A stretch of 64,000 nucleotides of DNA, taken from Microbacterium sp. AZCO (GTDB lineage Bacteria; Actinomycetota; Actinomycetes; Actinomycetales; Microbacteriaceae). The stretch is taken from positions 1,302,001 to 1,366,000 of the forward strand of contig NZ_CP154857.1 of NCBI RefSeq assembly GCF_039614715.1. The letters run 5' to 3'. The translations under genes were made by a program, and so were the position numbers. The notes beneath the pieces were generated by a model, which ran no database searches, was not told the origin of the DNA, and saw only the letters and a list, made by a program, of their open reading frames with translations. This document shows positions 39,084 through 49,582 of the stretch, one piece after another. Each line of letters begins with the position of its first letter. Within the stretch, counting starts at the first letter, position 1.

Positions 39084-39341
39084 TTACTCGGCGGCGGCGA
39101 CGATGTTGACGACCTTGCGGCCGCCCTTGTTGCCGAACTCGACAGCACCGGCCGACAGCGCGAACAGCGTGTCGTCGCCACCGCGACCGACGTTGGCGCC
39201 GGGGTGGAAGTGCGTGCCGCGCTGGCGGACGATGATCTCGCCGGCGTTGACGACCTGGCCGCCGAAGCGCTTCACGCCGAGGCGCTGTGCGTTGGAGTCA
39301 CGACCGTTGCGGGTGGAGCTTGCGCCCTTTTTGTGTGCCAT
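39084..39341 (-). CDS. rpmA: 50S ribosomal protein L27
   Basis: An 85-residue L27: [20 protein letters not shown] at the N-terminus, whose tail reaches the peptidyl transferase centre, and [23 protein letters not shown]. No Firmicutes-type cleavable N-terminal extension is present. Follows rplU with a 21-nt gap. Confidence 0.98.
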   Translation of the reverse strand: MAHKKGASSTRNGRDSNAQRLGVKRFGGQVVNAGEIIVRQRGTHFHPGANVGRGGDDTLFALSAGAVEFGNKGGRKVVNIVAAAE

Positions 39342-39362
39342 CTCTCGAGTCTCTTCCTGGAC

Positions 39363-39671
39363 TTACTTGATGCCGGTGACCTTGACGCGCGTGAGGTCCT
39401 GACGGTGGCCCTGGCGCTTCTTGTAGCCGGTCTTGTTCTTGAACTTCTGGATCACGATCTTCGGGCCGCGCTCCTCGCCGAGGACCTCGGCGGTGACGAC
39501 GACCTTCGAGAGCTTGTCGGCGTCGGTCGTGACGGCGTCGCCGTCGACGAGCAGCACCGCGGGGAGCTCGATCTTGTCGCCGACCTTCGCCGCCTGACGG
39601 TCGAGGACGACGACCGTTCCGACCGAGACCTTCTCCTGACGGCCGCCGGCGCGCACAACTGCGTAAACCAC
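39363..39671 (-). CDS. rplU: 50S ribosomal protein L21
   Basis: A 102-residue L21: [20 protein letters not shown], and the C-terminal [20 protein letters not shown] signature. The start is GTG at 39669-39671 with AGGTGTGAA upstream. The 159-bp gap upstream (39672-39830) holds a TAAAGT hexamer near 39757 on the minus strand as a possible -10; an AT-rich stretch is unusual for this genome. First gene of the rplU-rpmA(-obgE) group. Confidence 0.97.
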   Translation of the reverse strand: MVYAVVRAGGRQEKVSVGTVVVLDRQAAKVGDKIELPAVLLVDGDAVTTDADKLSKVVVTAEVLGEERGPKIVIQKFKNKTGYKKRQGHRQDLTRVKVTGIK

Positions 39672-39830
39672 TTCACACCTGTTTCTTCATTGGAGCGCAC
39701 GCGCTCGGGATGTCACAAAAGACGCGGTGCGGATTTCTCGACGCACCAAAGGACTACTTTACCGGATGCCGGGGCAAACCCCAAAAGCGCGGCGGGGCGT
39801 GTCGCGGTGGCCTCGCCATAGGATCGGCTC

Positions 39831-40103
39831 GTGGCGATCCTCATCGACGATCCGCGCTGGCCCGCCCACGGGCGGCTGTGGGCGCACCTCGTCTCCGACG
39901 ACAACCTCGACGAGCTGCACGCCTTCGCCGAGGCGAACGGCATTCCCCGCCGCGGCTTCGACCGCGACCACTACGACGTCCCCGACGAGGCGCACGCGCG
40001 CCTCGTCGCAGCCGGCGCGCGCCACGTCGACGGCCACACGCTCGTGCGCTCCCTCATCGCCTCGGGACTCCGAGTGACGATGCGGGAGCGCCGCGGGCGC
40101 TAG
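39831..40103 (+). CDS. DUF4031 domain protein
   Basis: A 90-residue basic protein: ILIDDPRWPAHGRLWAHLVSD, then ELHAFAEANGIPRRGFDRDHYDVP, matching the DUF4031 family, small proteins of unknown function widespread in actinobacteria. GTG at 39831 lies 6 nt after TAGGAT (39819-39824), a leaderless layout. It is convergent with rne, with 5 bp between stops. Confidence 0.85.
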   Translation: MAILIDDPRWPAHGRLWAHLVSDDNLDELHAFAEANGIPRRGFDRDHYDVPDEAHARLVAAGARHVDGHTLVRSLIASGLRVTMRERRGR

Positions 40104-40108
40104 CGGGC

Positions 40109-42607
40109 TCACTCCCCCGTCGGCAGGTGCGGCACGGGCGTGCCCGTGAGCGCCGCCGTCGTCACCCGGCGACGGGACCGGCCCTGGCCCGGGGCCTTCG
40201 GCTCGGGCAGCGCGTTGAGCACCGAGTCGAGGAGGATGTCCTTCTCGGTCTTGGGCTTCGAGTCCCCGCGCTTCTTGCGGGGCTTCTTGGGGCGCTCGAC
40301 CGGCTCGACGGGCAGCTCGACGACCGGCGCGTCGACGGCGTCGCCGTGGAGCGCCGCCTCGTCGTGATGGTGGATCGTGGATGCCGCGATCTGCGCGAGC
40401 GCCGACTTCACGCCCTCCGTGATGACGTGCGTGCCGTTCGATCCGGCCGACGGGGCCGCGCCCGCGCGCGGGCGACGCGCGTTCGGCGGGCTCGCGGACG
40501 GCGTGCGGTGCTTCACGACGGGATCGTGGTGCACGATCACCCCGCGGCCGGCGCAGACGTCGCAGGCCTCGCTGAAGGTCTCGAGGAGCCCGAGGCCGAG
40601 CTTCTTGCGCGTCATCTGCACGAGGCCGAGCGAGGTGACCTCGGCGACCTGGTGCTTGGTGCGGTCACGGCTCAGGCACTCGACGAGCCGTCGCAGCACG
40701 AGGTCGCGGTTCGACTCGAGCACCATGTCGATGAAGTCGACGACGATGATGCCGCCGATGTCGCGCAGCCGCAGCTGGCGGACGATCTCCTCGGCGGCCT
40801 CGAGGTTGTTCTTCGTGACGGTCTCTTCGAGGTTGCCCCCCGAGCCGACGAACTTGCCGGTGTTGACGTCGACGACCGTCATCGCCTCGGTGCGGTCGAT
40901 GACGAGCGAACCGCCCGAGGGGAGCCACACCTTGCGATCGAGAGCCTTCTCGATCTGCTCCGTGATGCGGAAGTCGTCGAACGGGTCGCCGTCGCTCTCG
41001 AAGCGCTCGACGCGCTCCAGGAGATCAGGTGCGACGGCCTCGAGGTAGCCGGCGATCGTGCTGTGCGCGTCCTCGCCCTGGATGAGCATCTTCGAGAAGT
41101 CCTCGTTGAAGACGTCGCGGACGATCTTGACGAGGAGGTCGGGCTCCGAGTGCAGCAGCGCCGGCGCCTGGATCGTCTCGACCTGCTTCGAGATGTGCTC
41201 CCACTGGTTCGTGAGGCGCTGCACGTCGCGGGTGAGCTGCTCCTCGGTCGCCCCCTCGGCGGCCGTGCGCACGATGACGCCCGACGACTCGGGGAGCACC
41301 TCCTTGAGAATGCGCTTGAGGCGCGCGCGCTCGGTGTCGGGGAGCTTGCGCGAGATGCCGTTCATCGCTCCGCCGGGGACGTACACGAGGTAGCGGCCGG
41401 GCAGCGAGATCTGGCTCGTGAGGCGCGCGCCCTTATGGCCCACCGGGTCCTTCGTGACCTGCACGAGAACGCGGTCGCCGGTCTTGAGCGCGAGCTCGAT
41501 GCGACGGGGCTGGTTGCCGGTCTCGACGGCGTCCCAGTCGACCTCGCCGGAGTACAGCACGGCGTTGCGGCCCCGGCCGATGTCGACGAAGGCGGCCTCC
41601 ATGCTCGGGAGCACGTTCTGGACCCGCCCGAGGTAGACGTTGCCGATGAGCGACGCGTCCTGGTTGCGCGCCACGTAGTGCTCGACGAGCACGTTGTCCT
41701 CGAGCACCGCGATCTGGATGCGCCCGTTCTTCGAGCGCACGATCATCACGCGGTCGACGGCCTCGCGGCGCGCGAGGAACTCGGCCTCGGTGACGACGGC
41801 ACGGCGGCGACCCGCCTCACGACCGTCGCGACGGCGCTGCTTCTTGGCCTCGAGGCGCGTGGACCCCTTGATGCGCTGCGGCTCCGTGATGAGCTCGACG
41901 GCGCGCTGCCGCTGGTGCTGCGGCTGCCGGGGCTGCTCGGGAGCCGAGTCGGCGCCGGAGTCGGATGCCTCGTCTCGGCCGTCCGCCCCGCGACCACGGC
42001 GACGGCGGCGCGAGCTCGACGACGCCGACGCGTCGTCGGACTGCCCGCGGTCGAGCTGCTGACCTGGGCGCGGGGGCAGGAAGGTGATCTCCGGCGCGTA
42101 GAAGTGCAGCTGCGTCGAGACCGCCGACACGAATTCCTCGGGAAGGAGACCGAGGGTGACGGCCGTCACGGGGTCGGGCTCGGCGGGCTTCTGGGGCTCG
42201 GCGGGGGTGTCCGGCTCGGTCGGAGTCTCCGGCTCAGGGGACGCCTCCGGGGCGGTCGGAGTCTCGGGGTCGGCCCCGGTCTCAGACTCGGACGGCGTCT
42301 CCGACTCGGTCGGGGTCTCCGGCTCGGCCGGAATCTCCGGCTCGGTCTGCGCGTCGCCCTCCGAGGGCGCCTCGGCCTCCGCCGCGGCATCCGGCCCCGC
42401 GCTGCTCTCCGCGCCCGACTCAGGCTCAGGAGCCGATGCAGGCTCGGCCGTCTCCGGCTCGGTCGGCGGCACGTCGCCGCCCTCCACCTCGACGACCTCG
42501 ACCGACTCGATGACCGCTTCCAGCTCTTCGCGGGCGGGCTCCGCCGGCGTCAGCGGTGCATCTGTCTCGGGCTGGGGATCGAAGGGTGCGTTGTTCTCAT
42601 CTGCCAT
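40109..42607 (-). CDS. rne: Ribonuclease E/G with long acidic N-terminal extension
   Basis: An 832-residue endoribonuclease of the RNase E/G family, main initiator of mRNA decay and rRNA processing. The first 285 residues or so are disordered: a Glu/Pro/Thr repeat region (PETPTESETPSESETGADPE and similar), then a basic patch (SSSRRRRRGRG). The S1 domain starts near 321 (IGNVYLGRVQNVLPSMEAAF). The catalytic part has VVDVNTGKFVGSGG and GGIIVVDFIDM with the two metal-binding Asp, and the Zn-link CDVCAGRG. Unlike E. coli, the scaffold-like tail is placed N-terminally, as in other actinobacteria. ATG at 42607 chosen (MADENNAPFD). Confidence 0.95.
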   Translation of the reverse strand: MADENNAPFDPQPETDAPLTPAEPAREELEAVIESVEVVEVEGGDVPPTEPETAEPASAPEPESGAESSAGPDAAAEAEAPSEGDAQTEPEIPAEPETPTESETPSESETGADPETPTAPEASPEPETPTEPDTPAEPQKPAEPDPVTAVTLGLLPEEFVSAVSTQLHFYAPEITFLPPRPGQQLDRGQSDDASASSSSRRRRRGRGADGRDEASDSGADSAPEQPRQPQHQRQRAVELITEPQRIKGSTRLEAKKQRRRDGREAGRRRAVVTEAEFLARREAVDRVMIVRSKNGRIQIAVLEDNVLVEHYVARNQDASLIGNVYLGRVQNVLPSMEAAFVDIGRGRNAVLYSGEVDWDAVETGNQPRRIELALKTGDRVLVQVTKDPVGHKGARLTSQISLPGRYLVYVPGGAMNGISRKLPDTERARLKRILKEVLPESSGVIVRTAAEGATEEQLTRDVQRLTNQWEHISKQVETIQAPALLHSEPDLLVKIVRDVFNEDFSKMLIQGEDAHSTIAGYLEAVAPDLLERVERFESDGDPFDDFRITEQIEKALDRKVWLPSGGSLVIDRTEAMTVVDVNTGKFVGSGGNLEETVTKNNLEAAEEIVRQLRLRDIGGIIVVDFIDMVLESNRDLVLRRLVECLSRDRTKHQVAEVTSLGLVQMTRKKLGLGLLETFSEACDVCAGRGVIVHHDPVVKHRTPSASPPNARRPRAGAAPSAGSNGTHVITEGVKSALAQIAASTIHHHDEAALHGDAVDAPVVELPVEPVERPKKPRKKRGDSKPKTEKDILLDSVLNALPEPKAPGQGRSRRRVTTAALTGTPVPHLPTGE

Positions 42608-42911
42608 CACCGGCGTACTCCCATGCGGGGCGACACCGCGCGTCGCCCGGCGAAATCTCGTGCGGCGCCGCACCTGCGATGCCGCGAACTCACTCGGTCT
42701 GCAGCGGGACCCGGCTCATCGGCGGGGCCTCTCGCTGCGAAGGGCTGTTCCTCGCCCTGAAGTCTTCTGTGATGCACTGGCGGCGCGGCCGCGGCACATC
42801 GGCATCCATTATCGCACTTTCGTCCCGCGATTGCTCGGCGGCGCGACCTCGGGGCTTCTGCACGGCTTGCTGTCGGGGCATCCACTCCTCCTCGGTGTCA
42901 TAATCCGAGGC
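42608..42911. other. Divergent intergenic region, rne / VKOR
   Basis: A 304-bp gap without a plausible gene. On the plus strand CATAAT (42899-42904) ends 7 nt before the VKOR ATG. On the minus strand a GATAAT hexamer near 42812 could be the rne -10, giving a 5' leader of about 200 nt; long leaders are used for autoregulation of rne in other bacteria. No riboswitch was recognised. Confidence 0.5.
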
Positions 42912-43514
42912 ATGTCTTCGCCCCAGACCCGCACTCGCCCCACCGTCATGGCCGTCTGGCTCGTGATCGCGGGAGTGATCGGGTGGTGGGCGGCGTTCTC
43001 GCTCACCCTGGAGAAGTTCCACGCGCTGACGAACCCCGGCGAGGGCGCCTCGTGCGACTTCAGCCCGCTCGTGCAGTGCTCGAAGAACCTCGGCTCGTGG
43101 CAGGGCAGCGCGTTCGGCTTCCCCAACCCGATCCTGGGGCTCACCGGCTGGGTGGCGCCGATCGTCGTCGGGATGGCGATCCTCGCCGGCGCGCGATTCG
43201 CCCGCTGGTTCTGGCTCGCCTTCTGGGCCGGCATCGCCTTCGCATTCGGGTTCGTCATCTGGCTCATCAGCCAGAGCATCTTCGTGCTCGGCACCCTGTG
43301 CCCGTGGTGCATGGTCACCTGGGCGGTGACGATCCCGACGTTCTACGTCGTGACGATCCACCTCTTCCGGGCCGGCATCCTGCCCGTCTCCGCCCGTGTG
43401 CGGCGCGGCGCCGACAGGCTCATGAGCTGGGTGCCGCTCATGGCGGTCGTGAGCTACGCCATCATCGCGGTCATCGCTCAGGTGCGGCTCGACGTGCTCG
43501 GAGCCCTCTTCTAG
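42912..43514 (+). CDS. Vitamin K epoxide reductase family membrane protein
   Basis: A 200-residue VKOR-family protein with about five TM helices. It has the loop cysteines in ASCDFSPLVQCSKN, which shuttle electrons, and the active-site CPWC in LGTLCPWCMVTW. In actinobacteria VKOR replaces DsbB and reoxidises a periplasmic DsbA-like partner to form disulfides, passing electrons to menaquinone. No DsbA-like gene adjoins. CATAAT at 42899-42904 ends 7 nt before ATG, fitting a leaderless message. Confidence 0.92.
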   Translation: MSSPQTRTRPTVMAVWLVIAGVIGWWAAFSLTLEKFHALTNPGEGASCDFSPLVQCSKNLGSWQGSAFGFPNPILGLTGWVAPIVVGMAILAGARFARWFWLAFWAGIAFAFGFVIWLISQSIFVLGTLCPWCMVTWAVTIPTFYVVTIHLFRAGILPVSARVRRGADRLMSWVPLMAVVSYAIIAVIAQVRLDVLGALF

Positions 43515-43569
43515 ACACGGGATGCCGCGCCCCGGCGTGGCGTGCCGCGGCGTGACGCGCCGGAACGCA

Positions 43570-43630
43570 GGAGATCGCCGCATCGTCGGACCGACACGCG
43601 GGGCGTGCGTCCGACGGTGCGGCGATCTCC
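43570..43630. terminator. Long hairpin between convergent VKOR and ndk genes
   Basis: Positions 43570-43591 and 43609-43630 are complementary over 22 bp with a single G-T-type mismatch, closing a 17-nt loop. This is the strongest dyad in the window and lies between two converging genes, so it is probably a bidirectional terminator without a U-tract. Confidence 0.8.
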
Positions 43631-43646
43631 GATGCTGCGGTGGGCG

Positions 43647-44060
43647 TCAGAACCAGATTGCGAGCTCGCGCGCGGCCGACTCGGGCGAGTCCGAGCCGTG
43701 CACGAGGTTCTGCTGCACCTTGAGGCCCCAGTCGCGGCCCAGGTCGCCGCGGATCGTTCCGGGCGCCGCGGTCGTCGGGTCGGTCGTGCCGGCGAGCGAT
43801 CGGAAGCCCTCGATGACGCGATTGCCGGCGAGGCGGATCGCGACGGAGGGACCCGAGAGCATGAACTCGAGCAGCGGCTCGTAGAAGGGCTTGCCCTCGT
43901 GCTCGGCGTAGTGCTTCTCGAGGGTCTCGCGGTCGGGCTCGACGAGGCGGATGTCGACGAGCGAGTAGCCCTTCGCCTCGATGCGAGCGAGGATCGCTCC
44001 CGTGAGCCCCCGGGCGACGCCGTCGGGCTTGACGAGGACGAGTGTTTCTTCGGTGGCCAT
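43647..44060 (-). CDS. ndk: Nucleoside diphosphate kinase
   Basis: A 137-residue enzyme that equalises NTP pools by transferring the gamma phosphate. VLVKPDGVARGL at the start, and the phospho-His loop NLVHGSDSPESAARELAIWF at the end. ATG at 44060; DUF4233 gene ends one base upstream. Confidence 0.97.
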   Translation of the reverse strand: MATEETLVLVKPDGVARGLTGAILARIEAKGYSLVDIRLVEPDRETLEKHYAEHEGKPFYEPLLEFMLSGPSVAIRLAGNRVIEGFRSLAGTTDPTTAAPGTIRGDLGRDWGLKVQQNLVHGSDSPESAARELAIWF

Positions 44061-44061
44061 G

Positions 44062-44475
44062 TCAGTCTCCGTTCAAGTTCTCGGCCTCGGCGGCCAAACG
44101 GGCGTTGCGCCGGTCGAGCGACGCCCCCTTGATGGTGGCATACGCCCACATGCCGCCGAAAATCAGCCCGACGATCGCGAGCGCCGGCAGCAGGAAGGCG
44201 CCGAGGAGCAGCAGGATCTGCAGCACCCAGCCGACGACGATCGCCCAGCGGTGACGCAGGAGCCCCGCGGTGAGGAGCATGAGGACGGCGAGGACGGTAC
44301 CCGCGACGACGCCCCACCAGGGCTCGATGCCGTCGGGCAGCGCCTTCAGCCCGAACACGGCCAGGCCGCCGAGGAAGACGACGATCGACTCGAACACGAG
44401 CACGATCGAGCCGAGCGCCTCGGCCGCTCCCCTGGCGCGGCGCGCGCGGCGCGGCGCCTCGGAGCCGCTCGTCAC
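44062..44475 (-). CDS. DUF4233 membrane protein
   Basis: A 137-residue protein with four TM helices (from LGSIVLVFESIVVFLGGLAV to LALPALAIVGLIFGGMWAY-type end) and a short hydrophilic C-terminus. DUF4233 proteins sit between folC and ndk in many actinobacteria, function unknown. The start is GTG at 44475, overlapping the folC stop by 4 nt (GTGA). Confidence 0.85.
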   Translation of the reverse strand: MTSGSEAPRRARRARGAAEALGSIVLVFESIVVFLGGLAVFGLKALPDGIEPWWGVVAGTVLAVLMLLTAGLLRHRWAIVVGWVLQILLLLGAFLLPALAIVGLIFGGMWAYATIKGASLDRRNARLAAEAENLNGD

Positions 44476-45824
44476 TCCTGCCACCCCGACTTCCAGTCCT
44501 CCGCCGCCGCGAGGGCGAGCGCCTCGCCGGCGAGCACGACCGAGCCCGCGATGACGACGGCGCGCCGATCGGCACCGGCGGCCCACTCGCGCGCGGCGTC
44601 CGCCGCGTCGGCGACGTCGGAGTGCACCGTGACAGGCAGCTCGGCGAGCTCGGCGAGGTCGGCGATCCGGTCGGCGTCATTGGCGCGGTCGGAGGTGGGC
44701 GCGGTCGCGAACACGTGCGCGGCGATCGGCGCGAGCGCGGCGACGATCCCCGCAGCATCCTTGTCCGCGAGGATGCCGAGCACGACGCCCCACTCGTCGA
44801 AGTCGAACGATTCGCGCAGCGCCTCGACGAGCGCCCGCGCGCCGTGCGGGTTGTGCGCCGCGTCGACGAGGACCGTCGGGCTCACGCCCACGAGCTGCAG
44901 GCGTCCCGGCGACGTGGACTGACCGAGCCCCTCGGCGAGCACGTCGCCCGCGATGGGCTGTGCGCCTCCGCCGATGAGCGACTCGACCGCCGCGATCGCG
45001 AGTGCCGCGTTGAAGCCCTGGTGGCCGCCGTAGAGCGGCAGGTACTCGTCCTCGTAGACGCCCGCGAGGCCCCGGACCGTGATCGCCTGTCCGCCGACGG
45101 CGAGGCTGTCCTTGGCGAGGGCGAAGTCCTGCCCCTCGAACGCGATCGTCGCGCTCTTCGCTGCGGCTGCGGCGCGCAGGACGGCCTCGGCCGAGGCATC
45201 CTGTCGCGCAGACACGACGGCCGCGCCGTCCTTGATGATCCCCGCCTTCACCGTCGCGATCTCGGCGATCGTCTCGCCGAGACGGTCGGCGTGGTCGAGG
45301 TCGATCGGGGCGATGACCGCGACGTCGCCGTCGGCCGTGTTCGTGGAGTCCCACGAGCCGCCCATCCCGACCTCGATGACCGCGACGTCGACCGGCGCGT
45401 CGGCGAACGCGACGAATGCGAGCACCGTCAGCAGCTCGAAGAACGTCAGGGGTGCGTCGCCGGCCGCCTCGAGCTCGGCGTCGACGAGGCCGATGAACGG
45501 CTCGACCTCGTCCCACGCGTCGGCGATCGCGCCGTCGTCGATGGGCTCCCCGTCGATCATGATGCGCTCCGTGAAGCGCTCGAGGTGCGGGCTCGTGAAG
45601 AGTCCGGTCCGCAGCCCATGCGCGCGGACGAGGCTCTCGATCATGCGGCTCGTCGAGGTCTTGCCGTTAGTGCCAGTGACGTGCACGACGCGGTAGGTGC
45701 GCTGCGGGTCGTCGAGCAGCTCGAGCACGCGACGCGTGCGCTCGACCCGCGGCTGCACCCACCGCTCACCTTGACGCTCGAGGAGGGCCGCGTAGACGGC
45801 ATCCGCTCGGTTGCGGTCGTTCAC
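44472..45824 (-). CDS. folC: Folylpolyglutamate synthase / dihydrofolate synthase
   Basis: A 450-residue Mur-ligase-like enzyme that adds glutamate to dihydropteroate and to folates. It has [17 protein letters not shown] (P-loop), [29 protein letters not shown] and [17 protein letters not shown]. The start is GTG at 45824, overlapping the ileS stop by 4 nt (GTGA); folC, DUF4233 and ndk therefore appear to be read from the ileS promoter. Confidence 0.96.
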   Translation of the reverse strand: MNDRNRADAVYAALLERQGERWVQPRVERTRRVLELLDDPQRTYRVVHVTGTNGKTSTSRMIESLVRAHGLRTGLFTSPHLERFTERIMIDGEPIDDGAIADAWDEVEPFIGLVDAELEAAGDAPLTFFELLTVLAFVAFADAPVDVAVIEVGMGGSWDSTNTADGDVAVIAPIDLDHADRLGETIAEIATVKAGIIKDGAAVVSARQDASAEAVLRAAAAAKSATIAFEGQDFALAKDSLAVGGQAITVRGLAGVYEDEYLPLYGGHQGFNAALAIAAVESLIGGGAQPIAGDVLAEGLGQSTSPGRLQLVGVSPTVLVDAAHNPHGARALVEALRESFDFDEWGVVLGILADKDAAGIVAALAPIAAHVFATAPTSDRANDADRIADLAELAELPVTVHSDVADAADAAREWAAGADRRAVVIAGSVVLAGEALALAAAEDWKSGWQE

Positions 45825-48800
45825 CGGACCACGCTCCCGTCGCTCACGGCATTCGCGCCGACATCGCTGGTGGATGCCGCGACCTTCGTCACCGCGACCT
45901 GGAAGCCGCCGCGGTTGGCGAACTCTCCCGGCCCGTGCGTGCGGACGAGGTCGCTCGTCGGTGCCGCCGCGGCGGCCAGCACCGCGCCGTCGGAGCGCAG
46001 GATGTGCCCGTCCGGCCCGACGACCGAGTAGTCCACCGCGAGCGTCTCACCGGCGACGTCCGCGATGTCGAACGCGTGCGCGACCGCCTGCGCGTCCTCG
46101 GCGTCGTCGAACGCGAGGCGCAGATCGATGCGGTCGCTCACGTCGAAGCCGGCCGCCTTGCGGGTGTCCTGGACGGCGCGGATGACGTCGCGCGCCAGCC
46201 CCTCGGCCTCGAGCTCGGGAGTCGTCGCCGTGTCGAGCAGCACGAAGCCGCCGTTCGCGAGAAGCGCGATCGCCGTCCCCTCGCCGACTCCGCCTGCTTC
46301 GAGGGCGAGCTCGTACTCGCCCTCCTGCAGCGCGATGCCGTCCACGACGACCGTGCCGTCGACCTCTTCCCACACACCGGCCTTCGCGCCGGCGATGACG
46401 TGCTGCACCTGCTTGCCGAGGCGAGGTCCCGCGGCGCGCGCGTTGACGCTGAGGCGCCGTGTGATGCCGTAGCGCTCCGCCACATCGTCGTCGAGCTCGA
46501 CCGTCTCGACGCTCTTGACGTTGAGCTCGTCGCGCAGGATGTCGTCGAACTGCGCGAGGGAGGAGGCATCCGGAAGCACGACCGTCAGGCGCGGAAGCGG
46601 AAGGCGCACGCGCTTCCCCTCCTTCTTGCGCAGCGCGTTGGCCACGCTGGAGACCTCGCGCACGGAGTCCATCGCGGAGCGGATGTCGTCCGCCGCGGGG
46701 AATGCGTCGGCGTCGGGCCAGTCCTCGAGATGGACGCTCCGCCCGCCCGTCAGGCCCTGCCAGACGCGCTCGGACACGAGCGGGATGAGCGGCGCCGCGA
46801 CGCGGCTGAGCGTCTCGAGCACCGTGTAGAGCGTGTCGAAGGCCTCCGTGGAACGCGGGTCCTCGGTCACCCCGAGCCAGAACCGGTCGCGCGAACGGCG
46901 GATGTACCAGTTCGTGAGGGCCTCGCCGAAGTCGCGGAGCTTGGCCGCGGCCATCGTCGAGTCGAGCACCTCGAGGTCTGCGGCGACGTCGCGGACGAGG
47001 TCGCCCGTGAGCGCGAGGATGTAGCGGTCGAGCACGTCGGTGGAGTCGGTGCGCCAGGATGCCTCGTACCCGCGGCCGTCCGCCCCCTTGGACGCGGCCC
47101 CCGCTGAGCCTGTCGAAGCGTTGGAATAAGTGGCGAAGAAGTACCACGCGTTCCACAGCGGCAGCAGGAACTCGCGCACGCCGGCGCGGATGCCCTCCTC
47201 GGTGACGACGAGGTTGCCGCCCCGCAGGACGCTCGACGACATGAGGAACCAGCGCATGGCATCGGAGCCGTCGCGGTCGAAGACCTCGCTGACGTCCGGG
47301 TAGTTGCGCAGCGACTTCGACATCTTCTGGCCGTCGCTGCCGAGCACGATGCCGTGACACGAGACGCCCGTGAACGCCGGGCGGTCGAAGAGCGCCGTCG
47401 ACAGCACGTGCATGACGTAGAACCAGCCGCGCGTCTGGCCGATGTACTCCACGATGAAGTCGGCCGGCGAGTGCGCGTCGAACCAGTCATGGTTCTCGAA
47501 CGGGTAGTGCACCTGGGCGTAGGGCATCGACGCGGAGTCGAACCAGACGTCGAGGACGTCCTCGATGCGGCGCATGGTCGACTGACCCGAGGGGTCGTCG
47601 GGGTTCGGGCGGGTCAGGTCGTCGATGTACGGACGGTGCAGATCGACGTCGCCCGCCGCATTGCGCGGCAGTCGCCCGAAATCGCGCTCGAGCTCGGCGA
47701 GCGAGCCGTACACGTCCACTCGCGGGAACTCCGGGTTGTCGCTCTTCCAGACCGGGATGGGCGAGCCCCAGTACCGGTTGCGGCTGATCGACCAGTCCCG
47801 CGCGCCCTCGAGCCACTTGCCGAACTGCCCGTGCTTGACGTTCTCAGGCACCCACGTGATCTGCTCGTTGCCGGCGAGCATGCGGTCCTTGAAGTCCGTG
47901 ACGCGCACGAACCAGCTCGAGACCGCCTTGTAGATGAGGGGGTTCCGGCAGCGCCAGCAGTGCGGGTACGAGTGCTCGTAGCTCGCCTCCCGCAGGAGGC
48001 GAGCCTCCTGGCGGAGCAGCCGGATGAGCGGACGGTTCGCATCCATCCACAGCTCGCCGGCGACGTCCGTCACCTGCGGCAGGAACTTCCCGCCGTCGTC
48101 GAGGCTCATGATGAGCGGGATGCCGGCCGCCTCGGTCACCCGCTGGTCGTCCTCGCCGTACGCGGGGGCCTGGTGGACGATGCCCGTGCCGTCGGCGGTC
48201 GTGACGTAGTCGTCGACCAGGATCCGCCAGGCGTTCTGGGTGCCCCAGGTCGCGGCATCCGCGTAGTAGTCGAAGAGTCGGTCGTAGTGGACGTCCTCGA
48301 GCTCGCTCCCGACGACGGTCTGCACGACGGCTTCGCGCGCCGCCTCGGCCGACTCGTAACCGAGATCCTTCGCGTAGCCCGCGAGCAGCTCCTCGGCGAG
48401 GAGATAGCGGTGCGCCGTCGCCTCGACGGGGTCGTCGCCGGGGTGGATGTCGGCGGCGCCGTTCGGACCGCCCGGGACGACGACGTACCGGATGTCGGGA
48501 CCGACGGCGAGCGCGAGATTCGTCGGAAGGGTCCACGGGGTCGTCGTCCACGCGAGCGCCCGCACGGCGGTGAGGCCGAGCGCCTCGGCCTTGGCGCCGG
48601 TGAGCGGGAAGGTCACGGTGACCGACGGGTCCTGGCGCATCTTGTACACGTCGTCGTCCATGCGCAGCTCGTGGCTCGACAGCGGCGTCTCGTCGCGCCA
48701 GCAGTACGGCAGGACGCGGTAGCCCTCGTACGCGAGGCCCTTGTCGTGCAGCGTCTTGAACGCCCAGAGAACCGACTCCATGTAGTTGGTGTCGAGCGTC

Positions 48801-49279
48801 TTGTACCCGCGCTCGAAGTCGACCCAGCGCGCCTGGCGGGTGACGTAGTCCTCCCACTCGCGCGTGTACTCGAGCACCGACTCGCGAGCCTTCGCGTTGA
48901 AGGTCGCGACGCCCATCGCCTCGATCTCGTCCTTCTCGGTGATGCCGAGCTGCTTCATCGCCTCGAGCTCCGCGGGAAGCCCGTGGGTGTCCCACCCGAA
49001 CACGCGGTCCACCTTCTTGCCGCGCATCGTCTGGAAGCGCGGGAAGAGGTCCTTGGCGTAGCCGGTCAGGAGGTGACCGTAGTGCGGCAGGCCGTTGGCG
49101 AACGGCGGGCCGTCGTAGAAGACCCACTCCTCGGCGCCGTCGCGGTTCGCGATGGATGCCCGGAAGGTGTCGTCCTCCGCCCAGAACGCGAGGGTGTCGC
49201 GCTCGATGTCGGGGAAGCGCGGGCTCGGAGTGACCGCATCGGCGGCAGGTCCGAAAGCGGAGGGGCGGGGATAGGCCAT
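45821..49279 (-). CDS. ileS: Isoleucyl-tRNA synthetase
   Basis: A 1152-residue class Ia synthetase of the long, eukaryote-like IleS type. HIGH motif in [20 protein letters not shown], an editing domain in the middle, KMSKS in [14 protein letters not shown], and an extended C-terminal anticodon/zinc region. Such long IleS forms are often associated with mupirocin tolerance; that is family knowledge, not tested here. ATG at 49279. Expression should be controlled by the T-box leader at about 49300-49490. Confidence 0.97.
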   Translation of the reverse strand: MAYPRPSAFGPAADAVTPSPRFPDIERDTLAFWAEDDTFRASIANRDGAEEWVFYDGPPFANGLPHYGHLLTGYAKDLFPRFQTMRGKKVDRVFGWDTHGLPAELEAMKQLGITEKDEIEAMGVATFNAKARESVLEYTREWEDYVTRQARWVDFERGYKTLDTNYMESVLWAFKTLHDKGLAYEGYRVLPYCWRDETPLSSHELRMDDDVYKMRQDPSVTVTFPLTGAKAEALGLTAVRALAWTTTPWTLPTNLALAVGPDIRYVVVPGGPNGAADIHPGDDPVEATAHRYLLAEELLAGYAKDLGYESAEAAREAVVQTVVGSELEDVHYDRLFDYYADAATWGTQNAWRILVDDYVTTADGTGIVHQAPAYGEDDQRVTEAAGIPLIMSLDDGGKFLPQVTDVAGELWMDANRPLIRLLRQEARLLREASYEHSYPHCWRCRNPLIYKAVSSWFVRVTDFKDRMLAGNEQITWVPENVKHGQFGKWLEGARDWSISRNRYWGSPIPVWKSDNPEFPRVDVYGSLAELERDFGRLPRNAAGDVDLHRPYIDDLTRPNPDDPSGQSTMRRIEDVLDVWFDSASMPYAQVHYPFENHDWFDAHSPADFIVEYIGQTRGWFYVMHVLSTALFDRPAFTGVSCHGIVLGSDGQKMSKSLRNYPDVSEVFDRDGSDAMRWFLMSSSVLRGGNLVVTEEGIRAGVREFLLPLWNAWYFFATYSNASTGSAGAASKGADGRGYEASWRTDSTDVLDRYILALTGDLVRDVAADLEVLDSTMAAAKLRDFGEALTNWYIRRSRDRFWLGVTEDPRSTEAFDTLYTVLETLSRVAAPLIPLVSERVWQGLTGGRSVHLEDWPDADAFPAADDIRSAMDSVREVSSVANALRKKEGKRVRLPLPRLTVVLPDASSLAQFDDILRDELNVKSVETVELDDDVAERYGITRRLSVNARAAGPRLGKQVQHVIAGAKAGVWEEVDGTVVVDGIALQEGEYELALEAGGVGEGTAIALLANGGFVLLDTATTPELEAEGLARDVIRAVQDTRKAAGFDVSDRIDLRLAFDDAEDAQAVAHAFDIADVAGETLAVDYSVVGPDGHILRSDGAVLAAAAAPTSDLVRTHGPGEFANRGGFQVAVTKVAASTSDVGANAVSDGSVVR

Positions 49280-49299
49280 CGTCTCGTCTCGCAGGGTCT

Positions 49300-49490
49300 C
49301 GTCTCATCGGCTTCTGCCGGGACGACGCATCTGGACTGCTGTCCAGCCGCACCGCGGTACCACCCTGCGTTGGCCCTCTGCGGGCCCCCTCTCACTGCGG
49401 CTGTGACGGGCCTGACCCGCTCGGTTCTACTGAGGACCGAAGTCCCGTTCTTCCGAGTGCTCCCCGGTGATGGCCGGATCGATGCGTGTC
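49300..49490 (-). ncRNA. Translational T-box leader of ileS
   Basis: The minus strand carries AGGGTGGTACCGCGG (49352-49366), the universal T-box bulge/antiterminator sequence; its TGGT complements the ACCA end of uncharged tRNA-Ile. Upstream, GGCCATCACCGGGGAGCACT contains the specifier ATC (Ile, 49469-49471), closely like the short stem I of mycobacterial ileS T-boxes. No terminator U-run is present and the ATG is 70 nt after the T-box, so control should be at ribosome binding. Boundaries are approximate. Confidence 0.9.
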
Positions 49491-49505
49491 CGTCGATTCT
49501 ACCGG
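49487..49505 (-). promoter_or_regulatory. Promoter segment of ileS identical to one before valS
   Basis: On the minus strand this reads CCGGTAGAATCGACGGACA with TAGAAT as the likely -10. The same 19 bp stand before valS at 52765-52783. Transcription would start a few nt into the T-box leader. Confidence 0.7.
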
Positions 49506-49582
49506 CCGGACGCAACCCCGGCGGGTGCGGGAATGCGGCATGCCGGGGACGGGTTTCTGGACTCGTGCCAAGATCGTTGTCC

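Noticed and set aside
39710..42760. 1016-codon open frame antisense to rne
   Set aside because: Shadow of the rne reading frame; repetitive composition and no domain.
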